Of a stretch of DNA of 10,423 nt, positions 1 through 6,353 are shown piece by piece; within the stretch, counting starts at the first letter, position 1, and the number at the start of each line of letters is the position of its first letter. The translations under genes and the position numbers were made by a program. Source of the DNA: Bdellovibrio sp. CG10_big_fil_rev_8_21_14_0_10_47_8 (GTDB taxonomy: Bacteria; Bdellovibrionota; Bdellovibrionia; Bdellovibrionales; Bdellovibrionaceae); assembly GCA_002773975.1 (NCBI GenBank), contig PEZR01000093.1, forward strand, positions 9,638-20,060, read 5' to 3'. A model generated the notes under the pieces. That model saw nothing but the letters and a program-made list of their open reading frames with translations. It was not told the origin of the DNA and did no database searches.

Positions 1-769
1 TAAACATATCTGCATTGCGGGTTTTTGTTTTTGCCCGCTGAACAAAAGCCGTATATGCGACTTTATTTCCGTCCGGAGACCATGTTGGCGACAGAGTTAC
101 CGAGCGGTGGTTAGTGATTTTCTCGACATTTTCTCCATCCCAGTCCATCACGTATATTTCTTTGAACTTGCCACCGCCACGATCACTGGCGACAACAAGC
201 CTAGACAAGTACATTCCTTTGCTGCCGGTGAGAGCTTCCATAAAGTCGTTGGAAAAAGTGTGTGCAATTCGGCGAAGAGCCTTGGTCGGGCCCTTGTATT
301 TTTTCCCAAGGACGAGATCTGTTTTGGTGACATTGTAGACATAAATTTCCAATGAAATATCATCCCCGGAAATAGTGAAGTTCCCTCGGACTAAAAAATC
401 TGTTCCGATCTGTTTCCAGGTATCAAATTTGAAGCCATTTGCATCGGTAGGAAATGGACGAATGCCGGTCTTTGTTGTGTCCTCTAAAAATGCGTTCTGA
501 GAAATGAACTGAAAATAGCTGGAAACGCTGAGATCATTGAAGATCACACGAAAAAGTTCAGAACCGACGCTCTGGTAATTTTTTGCGGTGGCGGGATTTC
601 CGATGAATTGCAGGGGTGCAAATGCCACCAGGCTCTTTTTTGCTTTGGCGTTTTTAATATCAATTTGAATTTGTGATCCAGAAGAAGTCTCGGCCCCGGA
701 AACATGAGGGGCAAGGATCAAAGCGCAGACAAAGGACAGGGCCGAAAGAAACAGAACTCTTTTTTTCAT
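1..769 (-). CDS. tolB: TolB, periplasmic beta-propeller of the Tol-Pal system (N-terminal part, cut by window edge)
   Basis: This is the first 256 codons of a gene that runs off the left edge with no stop. Reading from ATG at 769-767, residues 1-26 form a signal peptide (MKKRVLFLSA start, hydrophobic core, small residues SGA before the predicted cut), so the product is periplasmic. Residues about 35-180 match the TolB N-terminal domain, ending in a family-typical stretch around RRIAHTFSNDFMEALTGSKG (166-185). The first propeller blade follows, with the TolB repeat signature SPTWSPDGNKVAYT (227-240). TolB binds Pal and the TolA C-terminal domain and takes part in outer-membrane constriction. 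The start lies 9 nt downstream of the tolA stop, with GAGG overlapping the tolA end as ribosome binding site. Full-length TolB is about 430 residues, so roughly 60% is visible. Identification is firm from both motif and operon position. Confidence 0.93.
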   Translation of the reverse strand, partial: MKKRVLFLSALSFVCALILAPHVSGAETSSGSQIQIDIKNAKAKKSLVAFAPLQFIGNPATAKNYQSVGSELFRVIFNDLSVSSYFQFISQNAFLEDTTKTGIRPFPTDANGFKFDTWKQIGTDFLVRGNFTISGDDISLEIYVYNVTKTDLVLGKKYKGPTKALRRIAHTFSNDFMEALTGSKGMYLSRLVVASDRGGGKFKEIYVMDWDGENVEKITNHRSVTLSPTWSPDGNKVAYTAFVQRAKTKTRNADMF

Positions 770-778
770 AGCAACACC

Positions 779-1552
779 TCAATTGTTATCGTCACTGAAC
801 TTAAATAAAAAACCTTCCACTTCAGATATTCTCATAAATTTTGCTGGAGGGGCAGGGACTGGCGAGCTTTTCTGGATCGCCGTTAAAACAAAATCATCAA
901 AAGTAGGATTTCCACTGGAGCGAACCACCTCTTTGGAAAGAATTTGACCATTTTGGTCAAATTTGACCAGGACGTCAGTACGAAGTCGCCGTTTTCTGAG
1001 GTACTCGGGCAGAAACCAATTGGCCACCATATGACTGTGAACTTGCTCCAGATATGTATCTGCCTGCAGACGTTGAATCCCGGTCAAAGCAGTGCCCGGA
1101 GAAATGACGTTGCCCTTGAATTTAATATTGGCGCCTGCTTTTTTTTGCGCCTCTTTATCGAGTTCCTTTTGAATTTCCTCAAGAGCTTGCATTTGTTTCA
1201 ATTTTTCCATCGCCAGCTTTTGTTTGTTTTTGGTTTTATCTAAATTAACCGCTTCCGTGTCTGTTTTCTTGTTTGGCAGCTTCACTTTTTTTTCGACCGG
1301 TGGTGGGCTGGATTTTTCCTCAGCCTTTTTTTCAGGTGTTTTTTCAGCTGCCGCCGGCGGCATTTCCTTGCTGATTTTATCTGGCAGGGCCACCAGATCT
1401 ACACGAACAGACTGTTCGAATTGAATTGGCTCATCCGTAAAAAACACCGCATCGACGGTGAAAATTAGCAAAACAGCTGCGTGAAGCAACAAAGAAATCT
1501 TCACATATCTGTTGAGAGTCTGATTTTGACGTCCGAGCTCATCTCTCATCAT
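779..1552 (-). CDS. tolA: TolA/TonB-family energy transducer (short TolA)
   Basis: 257 residues. A short cytoplasmic N-terminus leads into one membrane helix at about residues 17-38. It contains the Ser-x3-His pattern (S20, H24; SLLLH) that TonB and TolA use to couple to their motor proteins. Residues 57-96 are rich in Pro, Lys, Glu and Ala; 100-138 are a Lys/Glu-rich helix likely to form a coiled coil. Residues 165-255 look like a TonB/TolA C-terminal domain (VLVKFDQNGQILSKEVVRSS, then GNPTFDDFVLTAI). The protein should span the periplasm and link TolQR to TolB/Pal. It is clearly shorter than E. coli TolA (about 420 residues), and its C-terminus looks more like the TonB type, so automatic pipelines may call it TonB. 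Position between tolR and tolB argues for TolA function. Its ATG (1552-1550) overlaps the tolR TGA as ATGA; a second ATG follows immediately at 1549. Confidence 0.85.
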   Translation of the reverse strand: MMRDELGRQNQTLNRYVKISLLLHAAVLLIFTVDAVFFTDEPIQFEQSVRVDLVALPDKISKEMPPAAAEKTPEKKAEEKSSPPPVEKKVKLPNKKTDTEAVNLDKTKNKQKLAMEKLKQMQALEEIQKELDKEAQKKAGANIKFKGNVISPGTALTGIQRLQADTYLEQVHSHMVANWFLPEYLRKRRLRTDVLVKFDQNGQILSKEVVRSSGNPTFDDFVLTAIQKSSPVPAPPAKFMRISEVEGFLFKFSDDNN

Positions 1553-1965
1553 GGCGACTTAGGCACCGTGATCAGTCCGATGTTAAAGATTCCAGCAGCT
1601 CGAATTTCGGCCATTGTTTCGGCGACAAAGCCGTAATCCACCTTGCGATCTGCTTGCAAATAGATCTGTTTGTTTTTTCTGGTTTCAAAAATAGCCTTCA
1701 ATTTTTCTCGAAGGTCATTCAATGCTAGGGGCTGTTTTCCAACCGTGATTTTTTGGTTGGCAGAGATCGTTAATACAAAGGGATCTTCGGTGGGATCAAC
1801 TCCGGAGGCCGATGTTTTTGGAAGGTCGACCTCAATCCCCTGTTGCATCAACGGAGTGGTCACCATGAACATAATCAGCAGTACCAGCATGACATCGACC
1901 AATGGGGTGACGTTAATTTCACTCATGGCCATTCGACTTTTTGGAGAACCCGAGTTCATTCCCAT
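1549..1965 (-). CDS. tolR: TolR/ExbD-family proton-channel subunit
   Basis: 138 residues, normal length for TolR. After a short cytoplasmic start comes the family hallmark INVTPLVDVMLVLLIMFMVT (residues 17-36). It is a single transmembrane helix whose Asp24 corresponds to the essential proton-carrying aspartate (Asp23 in E. coli TolR). The periplasmic part (about 45-138) contains the usual IEVDLPKTSA segment after the membrane and a C-terminal fold ending GIFNIGLITVP. TolR forms the rotor/channel core with TolQ and uses the proton motive force to drive TolA. The ATG at 1965-1963 follows the tolQ stop by 4 nt, with an AGAGAG sequence inside the last tolQ codons as likely ribosome binding site. 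Its own stop overlaps the tolA start. ExbD is the paralogous alternative; the following tolB gene decides for TolR. Confidence 0.93.
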   Translation of the reverse strand: MGMNSGSPKSRMAMSEINVTPLVDVMLVLLIMFMVTTPLMQQGIEVDLPKTSASGVDPTEDPFVLTISANQKITVGKQPLALNDLREKLKAIFETRKNKQIYLQADRKVDYGFVAETMAEIRAAGIFNIGLITVPKSP

Positions 1966-1969
1966 GAAA

Positions 1970-2653
1970 CTACTCTCTGAAGAAATTTCGTTTGATGATG
2001 TTTAAAAAATCGCTACTGAAGTTATTGAGAGCAATTTCTTGCAGACGAATTTGGGCGACAAAGTGATTGTAAAGAACGACCGCGGGAATCGCAGCGGCGA
2101 GCCCGATGGCAGTTGCAACAAGGGCCTCCGAAATACCAGGCGCCACGACGGCAAGACTTGCAGATCCAGTTTGGCCAATTTTGTGAAACGAGGTCATAAT
2201 TCCCCAAACGGTTCCAAACAATCCAATGAAGGGTCCTGTGCTTCCGGTGGTTGCCAACAGGGTCAGCTTTGACTCCATCAATGAAACCTCGAGATCCATC
2301 GCCTTTCGCAGTTGTCTCTCAACATTGTCTGATCCCGACAATTGAAGCTGATTGCCTTGATTTTTATTTTGTCCAGCGAGCTTCTGCATTTCCAAGTAAC
2401 CAGATTTAAAAACGCGTGCGAGAGAACTTTTTCTAAACATATCAAAGTCCTCATAGAGAGCATCCAAAGAGGTGGCCTTCCAGAACATGGTTAAAAAATG
2501 ATCGTTGGATGTACGCAGGTCTTTGAATTGGCGAAACTTCAAGAAGGCCACACCCCAACAAAATATTGAAAGCCCAACAAGAACGAGAAGCGTAAGTTGA
2601 ACAATAAAACTGGCTTGGAGAATAGCATCCCATGCGCTGAGATTGACCTTCAT
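1970..2653 (-). CDS. tolQ: TolQ/ExbB-family motor protein
   Basis: 227 residues, normal for TolQ. There are three membrane helices: about 13-36, 130-155 (TTGSTGPFIGLFGTVWGIM, 135-153) and 172-198 (GISEALVATAIGLAAAIPAV, 173-192). A large cytoplasmic loop lies between the first two, which is the topology of TolQ/ExbB. The two conserved polar-lined helices form the pore around TolR. The product is the inner-membrane stator of the Tol motor, harnessing the proton gradient to move TolA. It is the first tol gene here and has the best ribosome binding site of the cluster, AGGAGG at 2663-2658, 4 nt before ATG 2653-2651. This fits an operon start or an internal re-start after the upstream gene, which lies 152 nt away. 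Stop TAG at 1972-1970. Confidence 0.93.
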   Translation of the reverse strand: MKVNLSAWDAILQASFIVQLTLLVLVGLSIFCWGVAFLKFRQFKDLRTSNDHFLTMFWKATSLDALYEDFDMFRKSSLARVFKSGYLEMQKLAGQNKNQGNQLQLSGSDNVERQLRKAMDLEVSLMESKLTLLATTGSTGPFIGLFGTVWGIMTSFHKIGQTGSASLAVVAPGISEALVATAIGLAAAIPAVVLYNHFVAQIRLQEIALNNFSSDFLNIIKRNFFRE

Positions 2654-2657
2654 AAGT

Positions 2658-2663
2658 CCTCCT
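2658..2663 (-). promoter_or_regulatory. Ribosome binding site of tolQ
   Basis: A perfect AGGAGG on the minus strand sits 4 nt upstream of the tolQ ATG. It is the strongest Shine-Dalgarno sequence in the left half of the window and supports the chosen tolQ start. Confidence 0.8.
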
Positions 2664-2770
2664 GACTTTGATCCTGATTAAGCACTTCTTAAAAGTTACA
2701 AGGAGACCTTCCATGGCGCAAATACCTTTGCCCATTTCGAAAGAATTAAACAGAGAGGACAGCATCTTGT

Positions 2771-2794
2771 GTCATAGTGAGAGGATCACTCGAC
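2771..2794 (-). other. Imperfect hairpin between the GDPD-like gene and tolQ
   Basis: The interrupted dyad has arms GTC plus AGTGA and TCACT plus GAC, around a 5-nt loop, with a small internal bulge. It begins 11 nt after the stop codon of the upstream minus-strand gene. It lacks a following U-run, so it is a poor intrinsic terminator. It may be a weak RNA structure or a protein site in the tolQ leader, or chance. Confidence 0.25.
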
Positions 2795-2805
2795 CTAAGG
2801 CTTGA

Positions 2806-3612
2806 TCAAAGGTTGGGTGAAGCTGGTCGATGGACCATGATGGGGTCTTCGACAAAGAGTCCATCGGCGCCCAATGCGATGGCTTTATCGACCTCTTCCT
2901 GCGACAACAAGGGCCCAAGAAAGACCTTTTTAAATCGGCGTTTCATTTCGATGACGATATCTGAGTTGATAGTCGAGCGGCCTCGATAAATCAGAGGACC
3001 AAAAAAAACGTCTCCCTTAAAGGGCACTGACGGCAGAATCCACAAGGAATCAAAAACTTTCAGTCGGGTGTAATCAGCTGGGCTGGATCCATAGAGGGCT
3101 CTGGGCAAAAGCTCCTTGGTGCTCACCAGGATCGAGTTGTAATTGCTCTGAATCAGTACTCGTTCGGTGGCTTTTGCTTCTTCAATCACTTGCGCCAATT
3201 GCCGATGAATGTTTTCAACATTGTCGTTACACTGAACCACAAAACGTGTTTGTGGAAATTTAACCAGAAGATCCTTCAAGAGAGGTCTTGCGGGGTTGGC
3301 GACTTTCTCTAAAGTCTTGAGAGCTTTATCGCGATCAACCCAGGGTTTCACCAACAGAGTCTCGCCATCACCACGGTAAACTTCGGTCCAAAGAATCAAA
3401 TGAGGCATCTTTTGCAGCCAAAAACTTTGCTCCCAAGGAATGATGATCGAAACGGTTTCCAGACCAGTCTCCGCAGCAGTTGGGTTGGCCGGCACCGAAA
3501 AATAAGGAGTTTCAAATTCCTTATAAGACTGAGACAGGCCACCAAAACGGACCAAGGCTAGAACGAAGAAAGAAATACCGAAAACACCAAAGATCAAACC
3601 GATTAAACGCAT
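2806..3612 (-). CDS. Membrane-anchored GDPD-like TIM-barrel protein lacking catalytic residues
   Basis: 268 residues. Residues 3-22 form one hydrophobic helix, so the rest is probably tethered to the inner membrane facing the periplasm. The body resembles glycerophosphodiester phosphodiesterases, clearest at the C-terminal end: VLIQSNYNSILVSTKELLP (152-170) resembles the family's SFdp..L....P strand. IALGADGLFVEDPIMV (245-260) resembles the closing GVDGIiTDdP. Residues 73-90 (ILWTEVYRGDGETLLVKP) look like the ELDV..T.DG..V..HD region. The active site is gone: I find no HRG motif, HD reads KP (89-90), and the metal-binding Glu and Asp read Trp and Glu. The usual IEIK reads VQCN. If the family call is right it is a pseudoenzyme, with a binding or structural role not deducible here. 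It lies upstream of tolQ on the same strand (152 nt gap) and diverges from the suf operon. An in-frame stop directly precedes the ATG, and no Shine-Dalgarno sequence is visible. Confidence 0.6.
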   Translation of the reverse strand: MRLIGLIFGVFGISFFVLALVRFGGLSQSYKEFETPYFSVPANPTAAETGLETVSIIIPWEQSFWLQKMPHLILWTEVYRGDGETLLVKPWVDRDKALKTLEKVANPARPLLKDLLVKFPQTRFVVQCNDNVENIHRQLAQVIEEAKATERVLIQSNYNSILVSTKELLPRALYGSSPADYTRLKVFDSLWILPSVPFKGDVFFGPLIYRGRSTINSDIVIEMKRRFKKVFLGPLLSQEEVDKAIALGADGLFVEDPIMVHRPASPNL

Positions 3613-3618
3613 TCAGTT

Positions 3619-3647
3619 CAAATACGCCAAAAAATGACGTAATTCAA
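3619..3647 (-). promoter_or_regulatory. Possible promoter for the GDPD-like gene
   Basis: On the minus strand TTGAAT (3647-3642) and TATTTG (3624-3619) are separated by 17 nt. The match to sigma-70 boxes is modest (4/6 and 3/6). Transcription would start about at the A of the ATG (3612), so the mRNA would be leaderless. This would agree with the absence of a Shine-Dalgarno sequence. It is an inference from spacing only. Confidence 0.3.
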
Positions 3648-3676
3648 TTGATTTTCATCTGGTCTTCATTTAAACC
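3648..3676 (+). promoter_or_regulatory. Possible promoter for the suf operon
   Basis: TTGATT (3648-3653) and TAAACC (3671-3676) have a 17-nt spacer and lie just upstream of the regulator gene. Both boxes are weak matches to the sigma-70 consensus. Weak core elements are common at promoters controlled by Rrf2/IscR proteins. The -35 box abuts the opposite-facing -35 candidate at an 8-bp palindrome, TCAATTGA (3644-3651). Confidence 0.3.
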
Positions 3677-3692
3677 GCAGACAGAGCTTTTT
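3672..3692 (+). promoter_or_regulatory. Possible operator, IscR type-2-like half sites
   Basis: AAACC at 3672-3676 and AGCTTTTT at 3685-3692 resemble the two halves of the E. coli type-2 IscR site (AAARCC...RGSTTTWT). The distance between them is one base shorter than the consensus and the centre does not match. The position, between the candidate -10 box and the ribosome binding site, would suit autoregulation. The match is weak and could be chance. Confidence 0.2.
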
Positions 3693-3694
3693 TT

Positions 3695-3700
3695 GGAGAG
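3695..3700 (+). promoter_or_regulatory. Ribosome binding site of the Rrf2 regulator gene
   Basis: GGAGAG ends 3 nt before the ATG at 3704 and follows a run of seven T. It fixes the start of the first gene of the suf operon. The same GGAGAG occurs before the alternative sufB start at 4150. Confidence 0.7.
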
Positions 3701-3703
3701 ACG

Positions 3704-4111
3704 ATGAACAAACTCAACCGAAAACTTGAATATTCGTTGATGGCTTTGAAACACATGAGTGAAAAGCCCATGGGGGAATTGACGTCGGCGAAAGAAGTGT
3801 CTGAGAGCTATCATGCGCCCTTTGACGCAACAGCTCGAGTGATGCAGATGATGGCTCAAAAAGGTCTTTTGAGAGCGGAGCACGGGGCCTTTGGTGGATA
3901 TCTGATCACCCGAGATCTTTCCAAGGTGACGTTGAATGACTTACTCGAGGTGATTCAAGGGCCCACCAAGATTGCCAAATGTATGGGCAAAGTGGACCCC
4001 TGCGAAATGCAGACGAGCTGCAATATCATTTCGCCGGTGCATCAACTCAATAAAAAACTAAATGAGTTCTATCAGGGAATGTCGCTGAAGGATTTGTTGA
4101 GCAGCAAGTAA
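3704..4111 (+). CDS. Rrf2/IscR-family iron-sulfur transcriptional regulator of the suf operon
   Basis: 135 residues, typical of the Rrf2 family. Residues 1-60 form the winged helix-turn-helix; the wing RAEHGAFGGYLITR (57-70) is the family signature. The dimerisation helix follows from about 115. Cys93, Cys100 and Cys106 form a CX6CX5C cluster followed by His113, placed like the IscR ligands (CX5CX5C plus His). It therefore probably binds a [2Fe-2S] cluster and senses cluster supply. IscR-type proteins change DNA affinity with cluster occupancy; here the natural target is its own operon, as it is the first gene, 2 nt ahead of the longest sufB reading frame. It could be called SufR or IscR by function, but orthology to either is not shown. 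NsrR-type nitric oxide sensing is a less likely alternative given the context. Confidence 0.88.
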   Translation: MNKLNRKLEYSLMALKHMSEKPMGELTSAKEVSESYHAPFDATARVMQMMAQKGLLRAEHGAFGGYLITRDLSKVTLNDLLEVIQGPTKIAKCMGKVDPCEMQTSCNIISPVHQLNKKLNEFYQGMSLKDLLSSK

Positions 4112-4113
4112 GA

Positions 4114-5598
4114 GTGAAGATTTTTGAGCAGAACAAAGTGGAGAGAAACTTGGCGGACAGTAAAAATACCAATTCAGTGATCGATGAAGGCTATAAATAT
4201 GGCTTTGTCACCGATATTGAGACTGAGCAAGTTCCAAAGGGGCTCAACGAAGACATCATTCGTCTGATCTCCAGCAAGAAAAATGAACCCATCTGGATGT
4301 TGGAGTATCGCCTGAAGGCTTTTCGTCATTGGCAAACAATGACAGAACCCACCTGGGCCCATGTGCATTACCCCAAAATTAATTTTCAAGACATTGTCTA
4401 TTATTCGGCGCCCAAAAAGGGTGCGGGCGAAGGGCCAAAATCCTTGAATGATTTGGATCCTGAATTGGTCAAAACTTTCGAACGGCTGGGAATTCCTTTG
4501 CAGGAGCAAAAAAGAATCTCAGGAGTGGCTGTGGATGTGGTCTTTGACTCCGTATCTATTGGAACCACTCACCAGGAAGTTCTCGAAGAAGCTGGTGTGA
4601 TTTTTTGTTCGATCTCGGAAGCTTTGCAGAAATACCCAGATCTTGTAAAAAAATATTTGGGCAGCGTGGTCCCGATCAGCGACAACTATTATGCGGCACT
4701 CAATGCCGCTGTTTTTACCGATGGATCATTCTGCTATATTCCCAAAGGTGTTCGTTGTCCGATTGATCTATCGACGTATTTTCGAATCAATGCTTCAGAG
4801 ACGGGTCAATTTGAACGAACCTTGTTGGTTGCAGAAGAGGGCAGTTTCGTTAATTACCTCGAGGGTTGCACCGCGCCTCAACGAGATGAAAACCAACTGC
4901 ATGCAGCCGTTGTCGAGCTAGTGGCCATGGAAAATGCCGAAATCAAGTATTCCACCGTTCAGAACTGGTATACGGGGGACAAACATGGTCGGGGCGGAAT
5001 CTATAATTTTGTCACTAAACGGGGAAAATGTGTTGGCCCTCGGTCAAAGATTTCATGGACGCAGGTGGAGAGTGGTTCAGCGATCACTTGGAAATATCCT
5101 TCGGTTATTTTGCAAGGCGATCATTCCGAAGGTGCATTCTATTCTGTGGCATTGACCCACGACTATATGCAGGCCGATACCGGGACCAAAATGATCCATA
5201 TCGGAAAAAATACCAAGAGCACGATTATATCCAAGGGGATTTCGACGGGGCATTCGAGCAATGCTTATCGCGGACAAGTCAAGATCATGCCAAGTGCAGA
5301 GAATGCAAGAAACTATTCCCAATGTGACTCCATGCTCGTTGGAAGCAAGTGCAGTGCTCACACTTTTCCGTATATCGAAGTGAAAAATAAAACAGCCATT
5401 TTGGAGCACGAGGCCTCAACGTCGAGAATCAGTGAAGACCAGATTTTTTATCTGCAATCAAGGGGCTTGAACATGGAGGAGACAATCTCGTTGCTGGTGA
5501 ATGGGTTTTGTAAAGAGGTCTTCAAGGAGCTTCCTCTCGAGTTTTCAGTGGAAGCCGTAAAATTGATCGAGATGAAGTTAGAAAACAGCGTAGGGTGA
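4114..5598 (+). CDS. sufB: SufB, scaffold subunit of the SufBCD complex
   Basis: 494 residues from GTG 4114, close to E. coli SufB (495). Recognisable blocks are YKYGFVTDIE (28-37), the segment GLNEDIIRLISSKK (43-56), YIPKGVRCPIDLSTYFRINA, and the C-terminal SufB/SufD beta-helix domain ending LENSVG. The residues needed for cluster building on E. coli SufB, Cys405 and Glu434, are present as Cys404 (in SQCDSM) and Glu433 (in LEHEA). SufB accepts sulfur from SufS (in known systems through SufE or SufU) and assembles the cluster at the SufB-SufD interface. The start is uncertain. GTG 4114 lies 2 nt after the regulator stop but lacks a Shine-Dalgarno sequence. TTG 4150 has GGAGAG 4 nt upstream and would give 482 residues, with the conserved YKYGF block nearer the N-terminus as is common in the family. 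I give the longer frame but find the TTG equally or more likely. Confidence 0.95.
   Translation: MKIFEQNKVERNLADSKNTNSVIDEGYKYGFVTDIETEQVPKGLNEDIIRLISSKKNEPIWMLEYRLKAFRHWQTMTEPTWAHVHYPKINFQDIVYYSAPKKGAGEGPKSLNDLDPELVKTFERLGIPLQEQKRISGVAVDVVFDSVSIGTTHQEVLEEAGVIFCSISEALQKYPDLVKKYLGSVVPISDNYYAALNAAVFTDGSFCYIPKGVRCPIDLSTYFRINASETGQFERTLLVAEEGSFVNYLEGCTAPQRDENQLHAAVVELVAMENAEIKYSTVQNWYTGDKHGRGGIYNFVTKRGKCVGPRSKISWTQVESGSAITWKYPSVILQGDHSEGAFYSVALTHDYMQADTGTKMIHIGKNTKSTIISKGISTGHSSNAYRGQVKIMPSAENARNYSQCDSMLVGSKCSAHTFPYIEVKNKTAILEHEASTSRISEDQIFYLQSRGLNMEETISLLVNGFCKEVFKELPLEFSVEAVKLIEMKLENSVG
4140..4145 (+). promoter_or_regulatory. Ribosome binding site suggesting a TTG start for sufB at 4150
   Basis: GGAGAG is followed by AAAC and then TTG. 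It is identical to the GGAGAG used by the regulator gene and is the only good Shine-Dalgarno sequence near the sufB beginning. It therefore favours translation from TTG 4150 rather than GTG 4114. Confidence 0.5.
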
Positions 5599-5600
5599 TG

Positions 5601-6353
5601 ATGTTAGAAATTAAGAATTTAAGAGCAAAAGTTGAGGACAAAGAAGTTTTAAAGGGCATTGATCTCAAGGTGAACGCCGGAGAGGTTCATGCCATCATGG
5701 GGCCCAATGGTTCTGGCAAAAGTACTTTGTCTAAGGTGTTGGCTGGGCATCCGTCGTATCAGGTGACGGCTGGTGAGGTTTTGTACGAAATCAATTTTCA
5801 AATGAAAAATTTGTTAGAGTTGGATCCTGATGTTCGAGCCAAAGAGGGAATTTTTCTGGCCATGCAGTATCCCGTCGAAGTCCCAGGAGTTTCAAATTTT
5901 CAGTTTCTGCATACAGCCCTGAATTCAGTCTTAAAGCATCACGGCTCTGAAGAGCTTTCCGATGAGGACTTTCGGCGGCTGTTGGTAGAAAAAATGAAGC
6001 TGGTAAAAATGAAGCAAGATTTCATCGAACGCCCCGTCAATGTTGGTTTTTCTGGCGGCGAAAAGAAAAAAAATGAAATTCTGCAGATGGCGGTGTTGGC
6101 ACCTCGTTTGGCTCTGTTGGATGAAACAGATTCTGGTCTCGACATTGATGCGTTGAAGATTGTGGCTGAAGGAGTGAATAAAATAAAAAATAAAAACAAC
6201 GCCATCGTGATGATCACTCATTATCAACGACTGTTGGATCACATCAAGCCTGACTTTGTGCATGTTTTGGCCCAGGGTAAAATTGTGGAAACTGGGGACG
6301 CCAGTCTGGCCTTGAAGTTAGAGAAGCAAGGATATGATTGGTTGGTGTCATGA
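5601..6353 (+). CDS. sufC: SufC, ABC-type ATPase of the SufBCD complex
   Basis: 250 residues from ATG 5601 (E. coli SufC has 248). The ABC ATPase motifs are complete: Walker A GPNGSGKST (34-42), Q-loop Gln89, signature SGGEKKK (151-157), Walker B ALLDETDSGLD (171-181) with catalytic Glu175, and the switch His207. The SufC-specific Lys-rich signature and the DETDSGLD sequence separate it from transport ATPases. It is soluble and binds SufB and SufD; ATP-driven dimerisation opens the SufB-SufD interface where the cluster forms. ATG 5598 overlaps the sufB TGA by one base and ATG 5601 follows directly. AGGG at 5592-5595 suits 5601 better, and the resulting MLEIKNL start is typical of SufC. Confidence 0.96.
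   Translation: MLEIKNLRAKVEDKEVLKGIDLKVNAGEVHAIMGPNGSGKSTLSKVLAGHPSYQVTAGEVLYEINFQMKNLLELDPDVRAKEGIFLAMQYPVEVPGVSNFQFLHTALNSVLKHHGSEELSDEDFRRLLVEKMKLVKMKQDFIERPVNVGFSGGEKKKNEILQMAVLAPRLALLDETDSGLDIDALKIVAEGVNKIKNKNNAIVMITHYQRLLDHIKPDFVHVLAQGKIVETGDASLALKLEKQGYDWLVS

Noticed and set aside
107..363. Plus- and minus-strand short frames over the tolB region
   Set aside because: They lie inside the open tolB frame, which encodes a clear TolB N-terminal domain and propeller motif; the others have no family-like composition.
2682..2725. Possible tolQ promoter with TTGCGC and TAACTT boxes 17 nt apart on the minus strand
   Set aside because: Only 3 of 6 matches in each box; such pairs occur by chance in this base composition.
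2451..2765. 104-residue minus-strand frame covering the tolQ leader and the tolQ start
   Set aside because: Most of it overlaps tolQ in another frame. It lacks a ribosome binding site and its residues past 2650 are out-of-frame tolQ.
6338..6349. TTG start for SufD four codons before the ATG
   Set aside because: The ATG at 6350 overlaps the sufC stop in the same ATGA pattern as the other junctions and gives a normal N-terminus.
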